From the NCBI GenBank assembly GCA_958451615.1, contig CAUDQR010000010.1:20456-84455 (forward strand): a DNA stretch of 64,000 nucleotides, given 5' to 3'. The translations under genes were made by a program, and so were the position numbers. The stretch comes from an uncultured Collinsella sp. GTDB lineage: Bacteria; Actinomycetota; Coriobacteriia; Coriobacteriales; Coriobacteriaceae. Positions 52,486 through 61,402 of this stretch are shown in pieces. Numbering within the stretch: the stretch's first letter is position 1; every line of letters starts with the position of its first letter. Under the pieces are notes generated by a model that searched no databases, was not told where the DNA came from, and saw only the letters and a program-made list of their open reading frames with translations.

Positions 52486-53015
52486 TTGACAATAAAGTTT
52501 TTCTCGGGGGGTGCCTCGATTGTCGCCGTTCTTGAGCAGATGCTTCGCCTCTGTCCGATCATTTGCCCAGATTCCTCTTCGTCTTCCGTAAGGCGCATGG
52601 CTCGCGCAACCCCATTTGGCGTCTGCTGCTTCACCGTCTGCAGGAGAGATGCGGCCTGGAGATAGCTCGTGCCGCTCAAATCGGACCGGGGCTCTACCTC
52701 GGGCACGCCTTTAACATCACGGTGAATGAGGCTGCGATTTTCGGCGCGAACTGCAACTTGCATAAGGGCGCGACGATCGGTCGAGAGAACCGCGGTAAGA
52801 GAAAAGAAGCGCCAATTTTGGGAGACTGTGTGTGGGTTGGCGCTAACGCCGCCGTCGTCTGAAGTATTACGGTCGGTGACGATGTTCTTATTGCCCCTAG
52901 GGCGTTTGTAAACTGTGACGTCCCTAGTCATTCCATTGTCTTGGGTAATCCGTGTCGCATGATACCTCGCGAAAATGCAACTGAAGGATATATCAACCGA
53001 AAGATTCCCTTTTAG
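52486..53015 (+). pseudogene. Decayed serine-acetyltransferase-like (CysE/LbH) acetyltransferase
   Basis: TTG 52486 (AAGGAAG 8 nt upstream) opens TIKFFSGGASIVAVLEQMLRLCP, which must shift frame between about 52536 and 52563 to continue as LPRFLFVFRKAHGSRNPIW. The body GPGLYLGHAFNITVNEAAIFGANCNLHKGATIGRENRGKRK is a clear CysE-type left-handed beta-helix. A TGA at 52860-52862 follows AAVV; the same frame then goes on with SITVGDDVLIAPRAFVNCDVPSHSIVLGNPCRMIP to a TAG at 53013. So there is one frameshift and one nonsense mutation, probably Gly to stop. Confidence 0.82.
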
Positions 53016-53042
53016 GATTTTCAGGTTTTAGGAGTTTCACTT

Positions 53043-54083
53043 ATGGCGAACAGAAAAATACTCGTCACCGGAGCGGCCGGCTTCATCGGCGCGTTCCTCG
53101 TCAAGAAGCTGCTCGAGGAGACCGATGAAGTGATTGTCGGCCTCGACAACCTCAATAGCTATTACGACCCCGGCATCAAGGACGCGCGCCTGCGCATGCT
53201 GGCCGAGGCCGACACCGACGGCCGCTTCACCTTCGTGCGCGGCGACCTGTGCGACGCCGCCCTCATCGAGCGCCTGTTCGCCGAGAACGGCTTCGACGTC
53301 GTGGTGAACCTCGCCGCCCAGGCAGGCGTGCGCTACTCCATCGAGAACCCGCGCGCCTACCTCGAGAGTAACCTCGTCGGCTTCTTCAACGTGCTCGAGT
53401 CCTGCCGTCACCACCCGGTCAAGCACCTCGTCTACGCCAGCTCCAGCTCGGTCTACGGCGGCAACAAGAAGGTGCCGTTCTCCGAGAAGGACCGCGTCGA
53501 CTCGCCGGTGTCGCTCTACGCGGCCACCAAGAAGTCCAACGAGCTCATGGCCGCCGCCTACTCCAAGCTCTACTCCATCCCCGCGACCGGGCTGCGCTTC
53601 TTCACTGTTTACGGCCCCATGGGCAGGCCCGACATGGCCTACTTCGGCTTCACCGAGAAGCTGCGCCGCGGGGACACCATCAAAATCTTCAACATGGGCG
53701 ACTGCCGCCGCGACTTCACCTACGTCGATGACATCGTCGAGGGCGTCAGACGCGTCATGGACGCCGCCCCCGAGGTGAAGATGGGAGAGGACGGGCTGCC
53801 GCTCGCCGCGCACCGCGTCTACAACATCGGCAACTCACACCCCGAGAACCTTCTCGACTTCGTCGACACGCTGCAGCGCGTGCTGGTGGAGGAGGGCGTA
53901 CTCCCGGCCGGCTACGACTTCGAGGCCCACAAGCAGCTCGTGCCCATGCAGCCCGGCGACGTGCCCGTCACCTATGCGGACACCACGGCGCTCCAGCGCG
54001 ATCTGGGCTACAAGCCCGCGACGCCGCTCGAGGACGGCCTGAGGGCCTTCGCCAAGTGGTATAAGCGCTACTACAACATTTAG
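53043..54083 (+). CDS. UDP-glucuronate 4-epimerase (NAD-dependent SDR)
   Basis: The 346-aa extended SDR has TGAAGFIGAFLVKKL for NAD binding, NLNSYYDPGIKDARL, LAAQAGVRYSIENPRAYLESNLVGFFNVLE, SSSSVYGG, and the catalytic Y159-x3-K163 in SLYAATKKSNE. The segment RFFTVYGPMGRPDMAYFGFTEKL is typical of UDP-GlcA 4-epimerases, making UDP-galacturonate. The next gene makes UDP-glucuronate, its substrate. It is markedly GC-rich and close to the chromosome's codon use, unlike most of the cluster. A hairpin at 54090-54116 separates it from ugd. Confidence 0.9.
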   Translation: MANRKILVTGAAGFIGAFLVKKLLEETDEVIVGLDNLNSYYDPGIKDARLRMLAEADTDGRFTFVRGDLCDAALIERLFAENGFDVVVNLAAQAGVRYSIENPRAYLESNLVGFFNVLESCRHHPVKHLVYASSSSVYGGNKKVPFSEKDRVDSPVSLYAATKKSNELMAAAYSKLYSIPATGLRFFTVYGPMGRPDMAYFGFTEKLRRGDTIKIFNMGDCRRDFTYVDDIVEGVRRVMDAAPEVKMGEDGLPLAAHRVYNIGNSHPENLLDFVDTLQRVLVEEGVLPAGYDFEAHKQLVPMQPGDVPVTYADTTALQRDLGYKPATPLEDGLRAFAKWYKRYYNI

Positions 54084-54089
54084 GAAATC

Positions 54090-54116
54090 ATGGCCCTGTA
54101 ACAGGGGCCATTTTTC
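54090..54116 (+). terminator. Hairpin with T-run between epimerase and ugd
   Basis: ATGGCCCTG-TAA-CAGGGGCCAT followed by TTTTT is an intrinsic-terminator-like structure 7 nt after the stop. If the LoaP-like protein acts on this operon, this is a place where read-through would matter. Confidence 0.75.
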
Positions 54117-54152
54117 ATGCGAATTATTGTTCTTTGACAATTGGAGAATGAC

Positions 54153-55412
54153 ATGAAGATCGCTGTCGCCGGTACCGGCTACGTCGGCCTGTCTCTAGCC
54201 GTCCTGCTCTCGCAGCACAACGAAGTTCACGCGCTGGACATCGTGTCCGAGAAGGTCGAGAAGATCAACAACTACCTGTCGCCCATCCAGGACGACGAGA
54301 TCGAGCGCTTCCTGGCGGAGGCCGAGGCGGGGGAGCGCGAGCTCGACCTGCACGCAACCGTAGACGTGGCAGAGGCGTATACGGGCGCCGACTACGCCGT
54401 CATCGCAACGCCCACCAACTACGACTCGGACAGGAATTTCTTCGACACGAGCTCCGTCGAGGCCGCCATCGCAGCGGTGCGCTCGGTGAATCCGGACGCC
54501 TGGATCGTTATCAAGTCGACGATCCCCGTCGGCTACACCGCGGGCCTGCGCGAGAGGCTGGGCGACAGCAAGATCTTCTTCAGCCCCGAGTTCCTGCGCG
54601 AGAGCAAGGCGCTCTACGACAACCTGCACCCCAGCCGCATCGTGGTGGGCGCGCCCAAGGACGACCCCGAGGCCGTGGCGGCCGCCGAGCGCTTCGCGCG
54701 TCTGCTCGCGCAGGGCGCCGACCCCGCCGAGCTCGAGCGCGTGAACGCCGACGGCACCGTGGGCATCCCCGAGCTCGTCCTGGGCACCACCGAGGCCGAG
54801 GCGGTGAAGCTCTTCGCCAACACCTACCTGGCGCTGCGCGTCGCCTACTTCAACGAGCTCGACACCTACTGCGAGGTCCGCGGCCTCAACACCCGCGACG
54901 TCATCGACGGCGTGTGCCTGGAGCCGCGCATCGGCAGCCACTACAACAACCCCAGCTTCGGCTACGGCGGCTACTGCCTGCCCAAGGACACCAAGCAGCT
55001 GCTGGCGAACTACAAGGACGTGCCCCAGAACCTGATCGAGGCCATCGTGGACGCCAACCGCACCCGCAAGGACTTCGTGGCGGACGAGGTGCTGCAGATG
55101 GTCTGGGACCGCGTGTACGCCGGCAAGGAGAGGCCGGTCGTGGGCGTGTACCGCCTGACGATGAAGTCCAACTCCGACAACTTCCGCGCGAGCTCCATCC
55201 AGGGCGTCATGAAGCGCGTGAAGGCCAAGGGCGTGCCCGTGGTGGTCTACGAGCCCACGCTGGACGCGCCGGAGTTCTTCGGCTCCGAGGTGACCCACGA
55301 CCTGGAGGCCTTCAAGGCCGGCTGCGACGTGATCGTGGCCAACCGCTGGAGCGACGAGCTCGCGGACGTTGCGGACAAGGTGTACACGAGGGATCTGTTT
55401 AAGAGGGACTAG
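54153..55412 (+). CDS. ugd: UDP-glucose 6-dehydrogenase
   Basis: The 419-aa enzyme oxidises UDP-glucose to UDP-glucuronate with 2 NAD+. [16 protein letters not shown] is the N-terminal Rossmann motif, [11 protein letters not shown] and [24 protein letters not shown] are conserved, and the nucleophile is Cys275 in [14 protein letters not shown]. The C-terminal UDP-binding domain reads [25 protein letters not shown]. The ATG at 54153 is chosen from TTGGAGAATGAC just upstream. It supplies the epimerase before it, so the polymer likely contains uronic acid. Codon use is strongly GC-biased. A terminator follows, ending the cluster. Confidence 0.95.
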   Translation: MKIAVAGTGYVGLSLAVLLSQHNEVHALDIVSEKVEKINNYLSPIQDDEIERFLAEAEAGERELDLHATVDVAEAYTGADYAVIATPTNYDSDRNFFDTSSVEAAIAAVRSVNPDAWIVIKSTIPVGYTAGLRERLGDSKIFFSPEFLRESKALYDNLHPSRIVVGAPKDDPEAVAAAERFARLLAQGADPAELERVNADGTVGIPELVLGTTEAEAVKLFANTYLALRVAYFNELDTYCEVRGLNTRDVIDGVCLEPRIGSHYNNPSFGYGGYCLPKDTKQLLANYKDVPQNLIEAIVDANRTRKDFVADEVLQMVWDRVYAGKERPVVGVYRLTMKSNSDNFRASSIQGVMKRVKAKGVPVVVYEPTLDAPEFFGSEVTHDLEAFKAGCDVIVANRWSDELADVADKVYTRDLFKRD

Positions 55413-55463
55413 GGGAGAGGTGTACTCCCAGGATCTGGTGATATACAAAAATCGAATCTAGAG

Positions 55464-55500
55464 GGAGGCCGTATCAGCGTTGGCTGATACGGCCTCCTTT
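55464..55500 (+). terminator. Terminator of the polysaccharide cluster
   Basis: GGAGGCCGTATCAGC-GTTG-GCTGATACGGCCTCC is a 15-bp perfect stem followed by TTT, about 50 nt after the ugd stop. Confidence 0.9.
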
Positions 55501-55621
55501 GATGTAACTCTGTTCCTAAAAACAAAACATGTGTTCGATTTGAAACTACATGAAGGAAGATCAATGCAGAATGCAAGCTACAATAGCAAACGAGTATTGG
55601 ACTCGAGTCTAGCGGAGGATT

Positions 55622-57838
55622 ATGGCGTTCCAAGATATCCTTGCTGCGATTGATATCGTCACGGGGCCTGACCCGGCCCATTCTATCCTGGCGTTTTCGA
55701 TTGTCGTCGGGCTGTTTTTGCTGTGGTTGCGTAAGCAGGCTTTGGCGCGGTTTTACAAGGCCGGTATCTATGTTGCAGCACTGGCGTCCGATGCATTGTT
55801 TGCATCGGTAAAGCTTAGCCTTTTATGGTTGGCGGGTGTGGCATCGCCCTTTCTCGCGTTGAGTCTGTTCGCTCTTCTCGTCAACTATTTTTGGTGTGCG
55901 CAGCAGCTCGATGACATAGTGGACAAGGCGGATCCCTCTCTTCCCGAATGCGACTATGTAGCTGCCTTCAGGCTGATGAACTCGGTTGACCGTGATCGAC
56001 TGTCCAGAATGCAGCTCACCTGCCTCGACAAGGATAGGATTTTCTGCAACATCTACTTGGGAAACAACGGCGTTGCGAAAAGAATGCTTGAGAACGAAAA
56101 CTTAGAGCCGGCTTTCAGGCATTTCGCCCTCCATATTATCGCGGACGCCGCTTGCGATCGTGCTGGGTCGCAAGCGGAGCTCGAAAGCGCCTTGGCCGAG
56201 AAAACCGACAAGACAGACCCTTTCATCACGGTCCAGCTTTGGCACAACCGCGCGATTAGCTATGTCGTGAACGGTCAGTTCAAAGTCGCCGACGACGAGT
56301 TCAAGAAGACGTATCGCGAAGCTAAGCGTCTGGGCGTTCGGAATAAGTCGTTCCTCTTGCTGCTGTTTGAGAACGCAGCATTGAATAAAACGAAAATCGG
56401 CTTGCCTGATGGCGGCGTTAAAGAAGGGTGGGGGTTGATTGAGGAATGCGAAAAGGCGCTTGCTCCGATTGGCCCCAACGATTTTGGGCAGCTCTTCAAT
56501 CTGCGGCTTCTTTTCATGAGGCAGATAGGGACAAGTATCGAGGACAGGAACAAGCTGTATTTGGTCGAGGTCAAAAACACCCTTAGCAATGCCTCCCTTT
56601 CCGAGCAACAGCGCGTCGTCGCTATGGCGAGCCTGGGCAGAATCGCGTGGTCCGACGGGCTCGATCCCGCACCCGTGCTCAATTTCTTCGCTCGATGCGA
56701 TCGGTTTTTGTGCGTAAGCGACCCCGATGCACGCTACTATGCCCATAAGAACCTGAGTGCGATGCTTTCGGGCTTGGCGGTGAATGACCGCTTCCCAAAT
56801 ACTTTGGCTGAGAGCGTAATGCGGTATTTCAAGGATGGGGACGCGGAGCATGACTTGGATGTGATGGAGGATGGCCTTCCTCCCGAGGCGATTCTGCGGC
56901 GCTCCCAAGTGCTGCGAGAACGCGCTGCCCTAGCCTTAATGGTTGGAGAGAGCGTTGAGCGCGCCGTGTCGTACACTGATGAGGCTATAGGCCTCCTTGA
57001 GAGAAGCCTGCAGGTTATGGCGGCGCTCGAGTGTCGATGGCAGCTTGCCCGGCTGACACTGTACGACAAACCCGAGGTGGCGAAATTGCAGCTCTCGATT
57101 GCCGAAGAGCGCCTCGCCGCGCTCAATAAGCAACCGTCCCTCGGATATCCCTATTTCGAGATGAGCCTGTGCTACGCCTTGCTTGGTATGCGTGCGGAGT
57201 GCAGGGTCGCATATGAAAGGGCCGCCGGCTTCGAGACTCCGATGGGCCATTACGCGCCCGGCATTCGGATTAACAGGACCGCCGCCGCCTTCTGTGCCAG
57301 GTTCTACATACTTACGGAAATGCTTGGAAATCCCGAAGAGGTTTGCCCCTTGCTTAAAACTCGAGAGGGCAGGGCGTGGCTGTCTCGCTATCCGAAGGTC
57401 TCTTCCCTGTCGAAAACGCTTCTTTGCGGGAAATTTCTTGGGTATGGGGATTTCGTGCCCGCTATGACGAGGCTATTCTTGGATGAGGCGGGGAAGCTAT
57501 ATGCCGAAACATGGCTCGTTGTCCAAGAGATCGGACTCGCGTTTGATCTCGATTCCAGAAAGCCCGGCGAAGAGTATGGGCTGGTTTTCGAAATCCAAAG
57601 GCACCCACTGATTGCCGATGGCGATGCCCTTGCAAGGGTGGCCGCGCGGCGCGGGCATACTGTGCTCGATGCGAGGTTGAACCAGTGCAACAAAGACCTT
57701 CTCGGGGCCGATGACGCAACCGCCGTATTCGATGTGCTGGATGCCTTGGGCATATTGGCCGAAGGGCGCGTGCCCACATTGGAAGACATCATGAAGAGCT
57801 ACCTTGAAAGCTGTGTCGACGTTCCCGCCAGCGGTTGA
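55622..57838 (+). CDS. Unrecognised membrane-anchored protein with helical-repeat-like body
   Basis: This is a 738-aa protein I cannot assign to a family. Two or three hydrophobic helices lie at the N-terminus (about 20-38, 45-65 and 67-92: SILAFSIVVGLFLLWLRK, SLLWLAGVASPFLALSLFALLV). The remaining about 640 residues are soluble, rich in Leu, Ala, Glu and Arg, with spacing like TPR or other alpha-solenoid repeats (for example QLWHNRAISYVVNGQFKVADDEFKKTYREA and YPYFEMSLCYALLGMRAECRVAYERAAGF). No catalytic motif is seen. GGAGG lies 5 nt before the ATG. It stands alone between the capsule terminator and the IS graveyard, at lower GC than ugd. A surface or signalling scaffold is conceivable but unsupported. 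Confidence 0.7.
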   Translation: MAFQDILAAIDIVTGPDPAHSILAFSIVVGLFLLWLRKQALARFYKAGIYVAALASDALFASVKLSLLWLAGVASPFLALSLFALLVNYFWCAQQLDDIVDKADPSLPECDYVAAFRLMNSVDRDRLSRMQLTCLDKDRIFCNIYLGNNGVAKRMLENENLEPAFRHFALHIIADAACDRAGSQAELESALAEKTDKTDPFITVQLWHNRAISYVVNGQFKVADDEFKKTYREAKRLGVRNKSFLLLLFENAALNKTKIGLPDGGVKEGWGLIEECEKALAPIGPNDFGQLFNLRLLFMRQIGTSIEDRNKLYLVEVKNTLSNASLSEQQRVVAMASLGRIAWSDGLDPAPVLNFFARCDRFLCVSDPDARYYAHKNLSAMLSGLAVNDRFPNTLAESVMRYFKDGDAEHDLDVMEDGLPPEAILRRSQVLRERAALALMVGESVERAVSYTDEAIGLLERSLQVMAALECRWQLARLTLYDKPEVAKLQLSIAEERLAALNKQPSLGYPYFEMSLCYALLGMRAECRVAYERAAGFETPMGHYAPGIRINRTAAAFCARFYILTEMLGNPEEVCPLLKTREGRAWLSRYPKVSSLSKTLLCGKFLGYGDFVPAMTRLFLDEAGKLYAETWLVVQEIGLAFDLDSRKPGEEYGLVFEIQRHPLIADGDALARVAARRGHTVLDARLNQCNKDLLGADDATAVFDVLDALGILAEGRVPTLEDIMKSYLESCVDVPASG

Positions 57839-58001
57839 GACGCCTCTGCCGAGGGGTAGCTTCGTCCTGCCGCGCTTCACAAAACGTTTCACAAAGTTCT
57901 CTTTGCTGGCCTAGTTTTCAACACGTAGCGCTGTAATGGCCCTGCCTGATTTATCCATCTAGCCCCTTGGAACTGCGGAGGAAATCCTGGACCAAAAGAG
58001 G

Positions 58002-58358
58002 ACCGGCAGGATCATACGGATTTACAGCGCAGAACAAAAGGCGAAAGCCATCGAGACGTTCGCCGGTTTCGGATGCAGCACGGCCGACACCATAGCAGAG
58101 CTCGGCTAACCCAGCCGTGTCACACCCCACAACCGGCGGAAGGAATACCAGCTCGGCGGCGATGAGTTCCTGGAAGGGGAGCATCGCAGGCCGAGGTATT
58201 CCGATGAGGAGAAGCGGAATGCGGTCGATCACTACTCGGGGCACGGGAAAAGTCTGGCGCGCACGATAGGGGCCATGGGATACCCGAGCCGCAAGGTGCT
58301 CTCCAGCTGGGTTGATGAGCGCACCCTGGTAATCTGCGCTGTGTGCGAGAAGGAGTGA
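58002..58358 (+). pseudogene. IS3-family orfA-like transposase relic
   Basis: The frame reads RIIRIYSAEQKAKAIETFAGFGCSTADTIAELG, TAA at 58107-58109, then NRRKEYQLGGDEFLEGEHRRPRYSDEEKRNAVDHYSGHGKSLARTIGAMGYPSRKVLSSWVDE to TGA at 58356. Two successive helix-turn-helix units of this type (AEQKxKAIxxF...TxxxIxELGYPSRxxLxxW) are typical of IS3 orfA. There is an internal stop, and the catalytic orfB is missing. Confidence 0.75.
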
Positions 58359-58417
58359 TATGGAGGTTACGCAGACGACTCCTTCAACACCCCGCTCGCG
58401 CAACGAGCGCAGAAACG

Positions 58418-58804
58418 TCAACCATCCGGCATAGGACTCCGTGTCAACGGCATCGAGCCCGAGCGATCGTCACCGCCATCTAAGCAGGCGCCGATGGCGG
58501 TGACGATCGCGCACGAGGAGGCGTGGCCCGGATCTCTGCATTTAATGCGGATCGCATCGTGCCAGACGTAGGGAAAGGCCGTATCAGAGAGGCCCCTGGT
58601 CTGCATGTCCTCAACGATCGCGTCGGACAACTCGCAGATCCTCGACACTTGGCTCGCGCTCATGCGGTCCACCTCGAGGGCAGAGGCGAGCCATATCCTG
58701 CGCGCGGTGTGGCGATGCTTACGCCACTGCCTCGAGCCCTCGTCTAGCCGTGCGCAAAACACACCCCGGTAGGCGTTGAGCAACCTGTCGCCCCGCCTGC
58801 GCAC
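58418..58804 (-). pseudogene. IS256 (Mutator)-family transposase relic
   Basis: The minus-strand frame contains MSASQVSRICELSDAIVEDMQTRGLSDTAFPYVWHDAIRIKCRDPGHASSCAIVTAIGACLDGGD. This matches the stretch of IS256 transposases around the first catalytic Asp (SKSxVSRIC...FPYVWLDATYVKxR...AxVVAIGV). The DDE remainder is absent and the N-terminal part is scrambled, so it is dead. Confidence 0.75.
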
Positions 58805-58814
58805 CAGGATGGGT

Positions 58815-58938
58815 GGCGTGAGGTCGGGCTCTTCAGCTTGGTGTACACCGTGTTACGCGACACGCCCGTTTTTCAGGCATTCTCGGATATCGAGTCGACC
58901 CGCTTCCTCATCTGCCGTATAGAATGAACCGTGGACAT
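58815..58938 (-). pseudogene. IS21-family istA N-terminal relic
   Basis: On the minus strand an ATG at 58938 reads MSTVHSIRQMRKRVDSISENA, a stop, then KTGVSRNTVYTKLK. This is the helix-turn-helix start of IstA (IRQMRKRGxSISEIARxTGVSRNTVxKYL). AGGGAGG lies well upstream. One nonsense codon and truncation kill it. Confidence 0.7.
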
Positions 58939-59044
58939 GCTGATCACACCTTTCCGACCTCCCTGGTTGATATTTCTAGGCAGCAACCAAGGTAGTCGAT
59001 TGGGATGGTTGGCGTGCCTGCCTTTGTGCCCTAAATGGTCAAGC

Positions 59045-59456
59045 CGAAGTGTTCAGTTTTCCGCTACCACAGACAGCAAGGCGCTGAATGCTGGCACGCA
59101 TGTCGGTGGAATGTCGTGACATGAGCACACGGTCGGGGGTGGTGAACGAGTTCACAACGACATCGCCGCACTTGGCAGCCGAGGCTACCGCGCTATCCGA
59201 AGCGCTGCTCACCACTGGCACGATGCCCTTTGCATCCGCCAGGCCGTAACTGGCGATCTCGAGCCAATCCATCGTGGCGGCATTCCTGCATGGGAAGCGC
59301 CCGGGCCCCTCATCCCTGAACTTGGCCAGCCACCTGTAAAGGCAGGGCCTGCTTACGTGGTTGAGCCTACACCAGTCCCACACACATACTGGACGAGAGG
59401 CAGCGTTCGATGTGATCTGCCCACATGTTCCTGTGTTCTATGTTTGCCCGCGTCAT
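59045..59456 (-). pseudogene. IS66-family tnpA/tnpB relic
   Basis: The minus-strand ATG 59456 behind CAGGAGGTTGCG opens MTRANIEHRNMWADHIERCLSS, then shifts frame to DWCRLNHVSRPCLYRWLAKFRDEGP, the helix-turn-helix of IS66 TnpA. Further on, DRVLMSRHSTDMRASIQRLAV matches the start of IS66 TnpB (PDRVLxxRxxTDMRxSIxxLA). The two ORFs are collapsed together by a deletion. Confidence 0.65.
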
Positions 59457-59534
59457 CGCAACCTCCTGTTGAATAAGGCGTTGCGATAATTTTGCCCAAA
59501 GCTTATCAGGGTGTTAAGACGCGGCTGTTTTGGT

Positions 59535-59564
59535 GTTTACACTAAAATCATAAAAGTCATATCA
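59535..59564 (+). promoter_or_regulatory. Promoter of the AIPR gene
   Basis: TTTACA (59535-59540), an 18-nt spacer and TATCAT (59559-59564), in AT-rich DNA 36 nt before the start codon. Confidence 0.6.
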
Positions 59565-59599
59565 TTTCATTAGTTTATTCATCTTTGGATGGAGGAAGA

Positions 59600-61300
59600 A
59601 TGCCAACTAACAGCCAGATTCTGATAGACGGATTCATTTCGGACGAATTCTCTAAGCAGGCTGAGTATAGTTCTAAAGGGGACTACTTTGAACTGTTGGC
59701 CTCTTCTCGATACATGGCTCCATACGACCTTGACGACGATGAGATAGCGGAAGGGCTCATTGGAGGGTCGCGAGACGGGGGCTGCGATGCGATCTACATC
59801 TTTGCCAACAATAATTTCTTGAGTGAGGACGTCCAGATTAAAGACTACATCAATCGTGGATCAAGGGTTGAAATAGTTATTCTTCAGACCAAGGTTTCAA
59901 AATCATTCAAAGAAGACGTGTTCTTGAAGTGGAAGGACACCTGTAATGACCTTCTAACATTCGGTATAAATTTAAATGAATTCAATGATAAATATTCCGA
60001 ACGTGTTATCGATACTTTTAGAAGAATAAGAGAAGCGATTCAAGCAGCAGCGATGGCCGGAAACGAAATCCGAATGAAGTTCGTGTACATCGCGAATGCG
60101 GATTCACCATCGGACGGCGTTAAGATTCAGAAAGAGCAGCTTCCGGCCGCCATTGACGAAATCGTCGGCGTAAGCCGATTTAGCTCTTCGTGCGTTTTAG
60201 TTGGAGCAGACGAATTGATGCGCATCTGGTCGCCTCCCGCAGAGAGCGGGCTTGTTATGCGTTTTTCGGGGTCCTATGCGTCGGTTCCTCAGAGAACGGA
60301 CGTCTTTGGCCTGGTGTCTTTGTCGGATTACTACCGCTTCCTCACTGACGACCAGGGGCAGCTCCGTAGCTATCTTTTCGAGGCGAACGTCAGAGATTAC
60401 GAGGGAAATGTTTCAGTCAACAAAGGAATCAGGGAAACGTTGGAGCATCCTAGCGAAGACGATTTCTGGTGGCTCAACAACGGAGTAACGATACTGGCTT
60501 CTGAAGCCTATCAAATAGCAGGAGCAGAAGTGAAAATGGAAGAGCCTCGCATCGTTAATGGACTTCAAACGTCATATGAAATATACAAATTTATGGAGTC
60601 TCGTACGGAAGACGCCGAAGATTCCAGAAATGTGATGGTAAAAATCCTTGTGCCCGGAAGCGATGAGACCAGAAACAGAGTGATACTGGCGACGAACAAC
60701 CAAACTCAGGTGAAAAAGACATCGCTTCGCGCTACTGACCAAATCCATATTCAAATCGAACTCTACATGAAAAGAAATGGGTTGTATTACGAAAGGCGGA
60801 AGAACTATTACAAAAACCAGGGGAGGAAGAGGGAGGAGATCGTAACCCTCTCCTTTCTTGCGCAATGCATGATGTCGATACTTCTCGGCAGACCGGATCA
60901 GGCAAGAGCAAGACCGTCGACGCTTTTGTCTGACGAGGCTCAGTATAAGAAAATATTTGGGCAGGATGGCAACCTTGAGGCTTACTACAGAGCCGCTAGC
61001 CTTGGAAAACAGGTTTGCTTGAGGTTTCCGCAAATTAAGAGAGACTTAGAAGGGTCCCAAATAAGCGACATACGATTTTACGTGATAATGGGCGTTGCTT
61101 CCATCTTGTCCAAAAAAGATAACCTGACGTTCGGTGACATAGAGAAACTCGACCTTGACAAGCTGTCGGATGAAATTATTCAAGAAGTTGCGGACATGGT
61201 TTTGGATGTTTATCTGGCCCTTGGCGGAACATCCAAAACCGCTAAGTCCTACGCCATGGCAACCAAAGTCAAGGAAAAGATTTCGCTACAGTTACCTTAA
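59600..61300 (+). CDS. AIPR-family (abortive infection phage resistance) protein
   Basis: The 566-aa protein matches the AIPR family (PF10592) in its key segments: FWWLNNGVTILAS at about residue 288, PRIVNGLQTSYEIYKF at about 317, and LATNNQTQVKKTSLRATD at about 365. The N-terminal part (about 1-200) is restriction-endonuclease-like in feel (GGCDAIYIFANNNF...VEIVILQTKVSKSF, with a D...QxK pattern as in PD-(D/E)xK nucleases), but I infer this only from the short motif. Family members have been tied to phage exclusion; the mechanism is not established. GGAGGAAGA fixes ATG 59600. It is AT-rich, has its own promoter and terminator, and sits between IS relics and a CBASS-like pair. Confidence 0.88.
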   Translation: MPTNSQILIDGFISDEFSKQAEYSSKGDYFELLASSRYMAPYDLDDDEIAEGLIGGSRDGGCDAIYIFANNNFLSEDVQIKDYINRGSRVEIVILQTKVSKSFKEDVFLKWKDTCNDLLTFGINLNEFNDKYSERVIDTFRRIREAIQAAAMAGNEIRMKFVYIANADSPSDGVKIQKEQLPAAIDEIVGVSRFSSSCVLVGADELMRIWSPPAESGLVMRFSGSYASVPQRTDVFGLVSLSDYYRFLTDDQGQLRSYLFEANVRDYEGNVSVNKGIRETLEHPSEDDFWWLNNGVTILASEAYQIAGAEVKMEEPRIVNGLQTSYEIYKFMESRTEDAEDSRNVMVKILVPGSDETRNRVILATNNQTQVKKTSLRATDQIHIQIELYMKRNGLYYERRKNYYKNQGRKREEIVTLSFLAQCMMSILLGRPDQARARPSTLLSDEAQYKKIFGQDGNLEAYYRAASLGKQVCLRFPQIKRDLEGSQISDIRFYVIMGVASILSKKDNLTFGDIEKLDLDKLSDEIIQEVADMVLDVYLALGGTSKTAKSYAMATKVKEKISLQLP

Positions 61301-61335
61301 GGTAATCCAAGGCTGCTCTCTAGAATGCTTTCAGC

Positions 61336-61370
61336 AGAGAGGTCCTTTTTGCAAAGGGCCTCTCTTTTTC
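61336..61370 (+). terminator. Terminator of the AIPR gene
   Basis: AGAGAGGTCC-TTTTTGCAAA-GGGCCTCTCT followed by TTTTC, 36 nt after the stop codon. Confidence 0.85.
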
Positions 61371-61402
61371 CATTCGGTTCCGAACAGTTTGACGCTCACT
61401 GA

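Larger units (their letters stand above)
57839..59534. mobile_element. IS graveyard (IS3, IS256, IS21, IS66 fragments)
   Basis: These 1.7 kb between two accessory genes hold four nested or abutting transposase relics on both strands and no intact gene. All are truncated, so the region marks repeated insertion and deletion at the edge of the defence genes. I saw no clear terminal inverted repeats or target duplications. Confidence 0.7.

Noticed and set aside
54195-55448. Minus-strand 417-codon frame opposite ugd
   Set aside because: Translation is Val/Gly/His/Ala-rich, as for antisense frames of GC-rich genes; ugd on the plus strand is certain.
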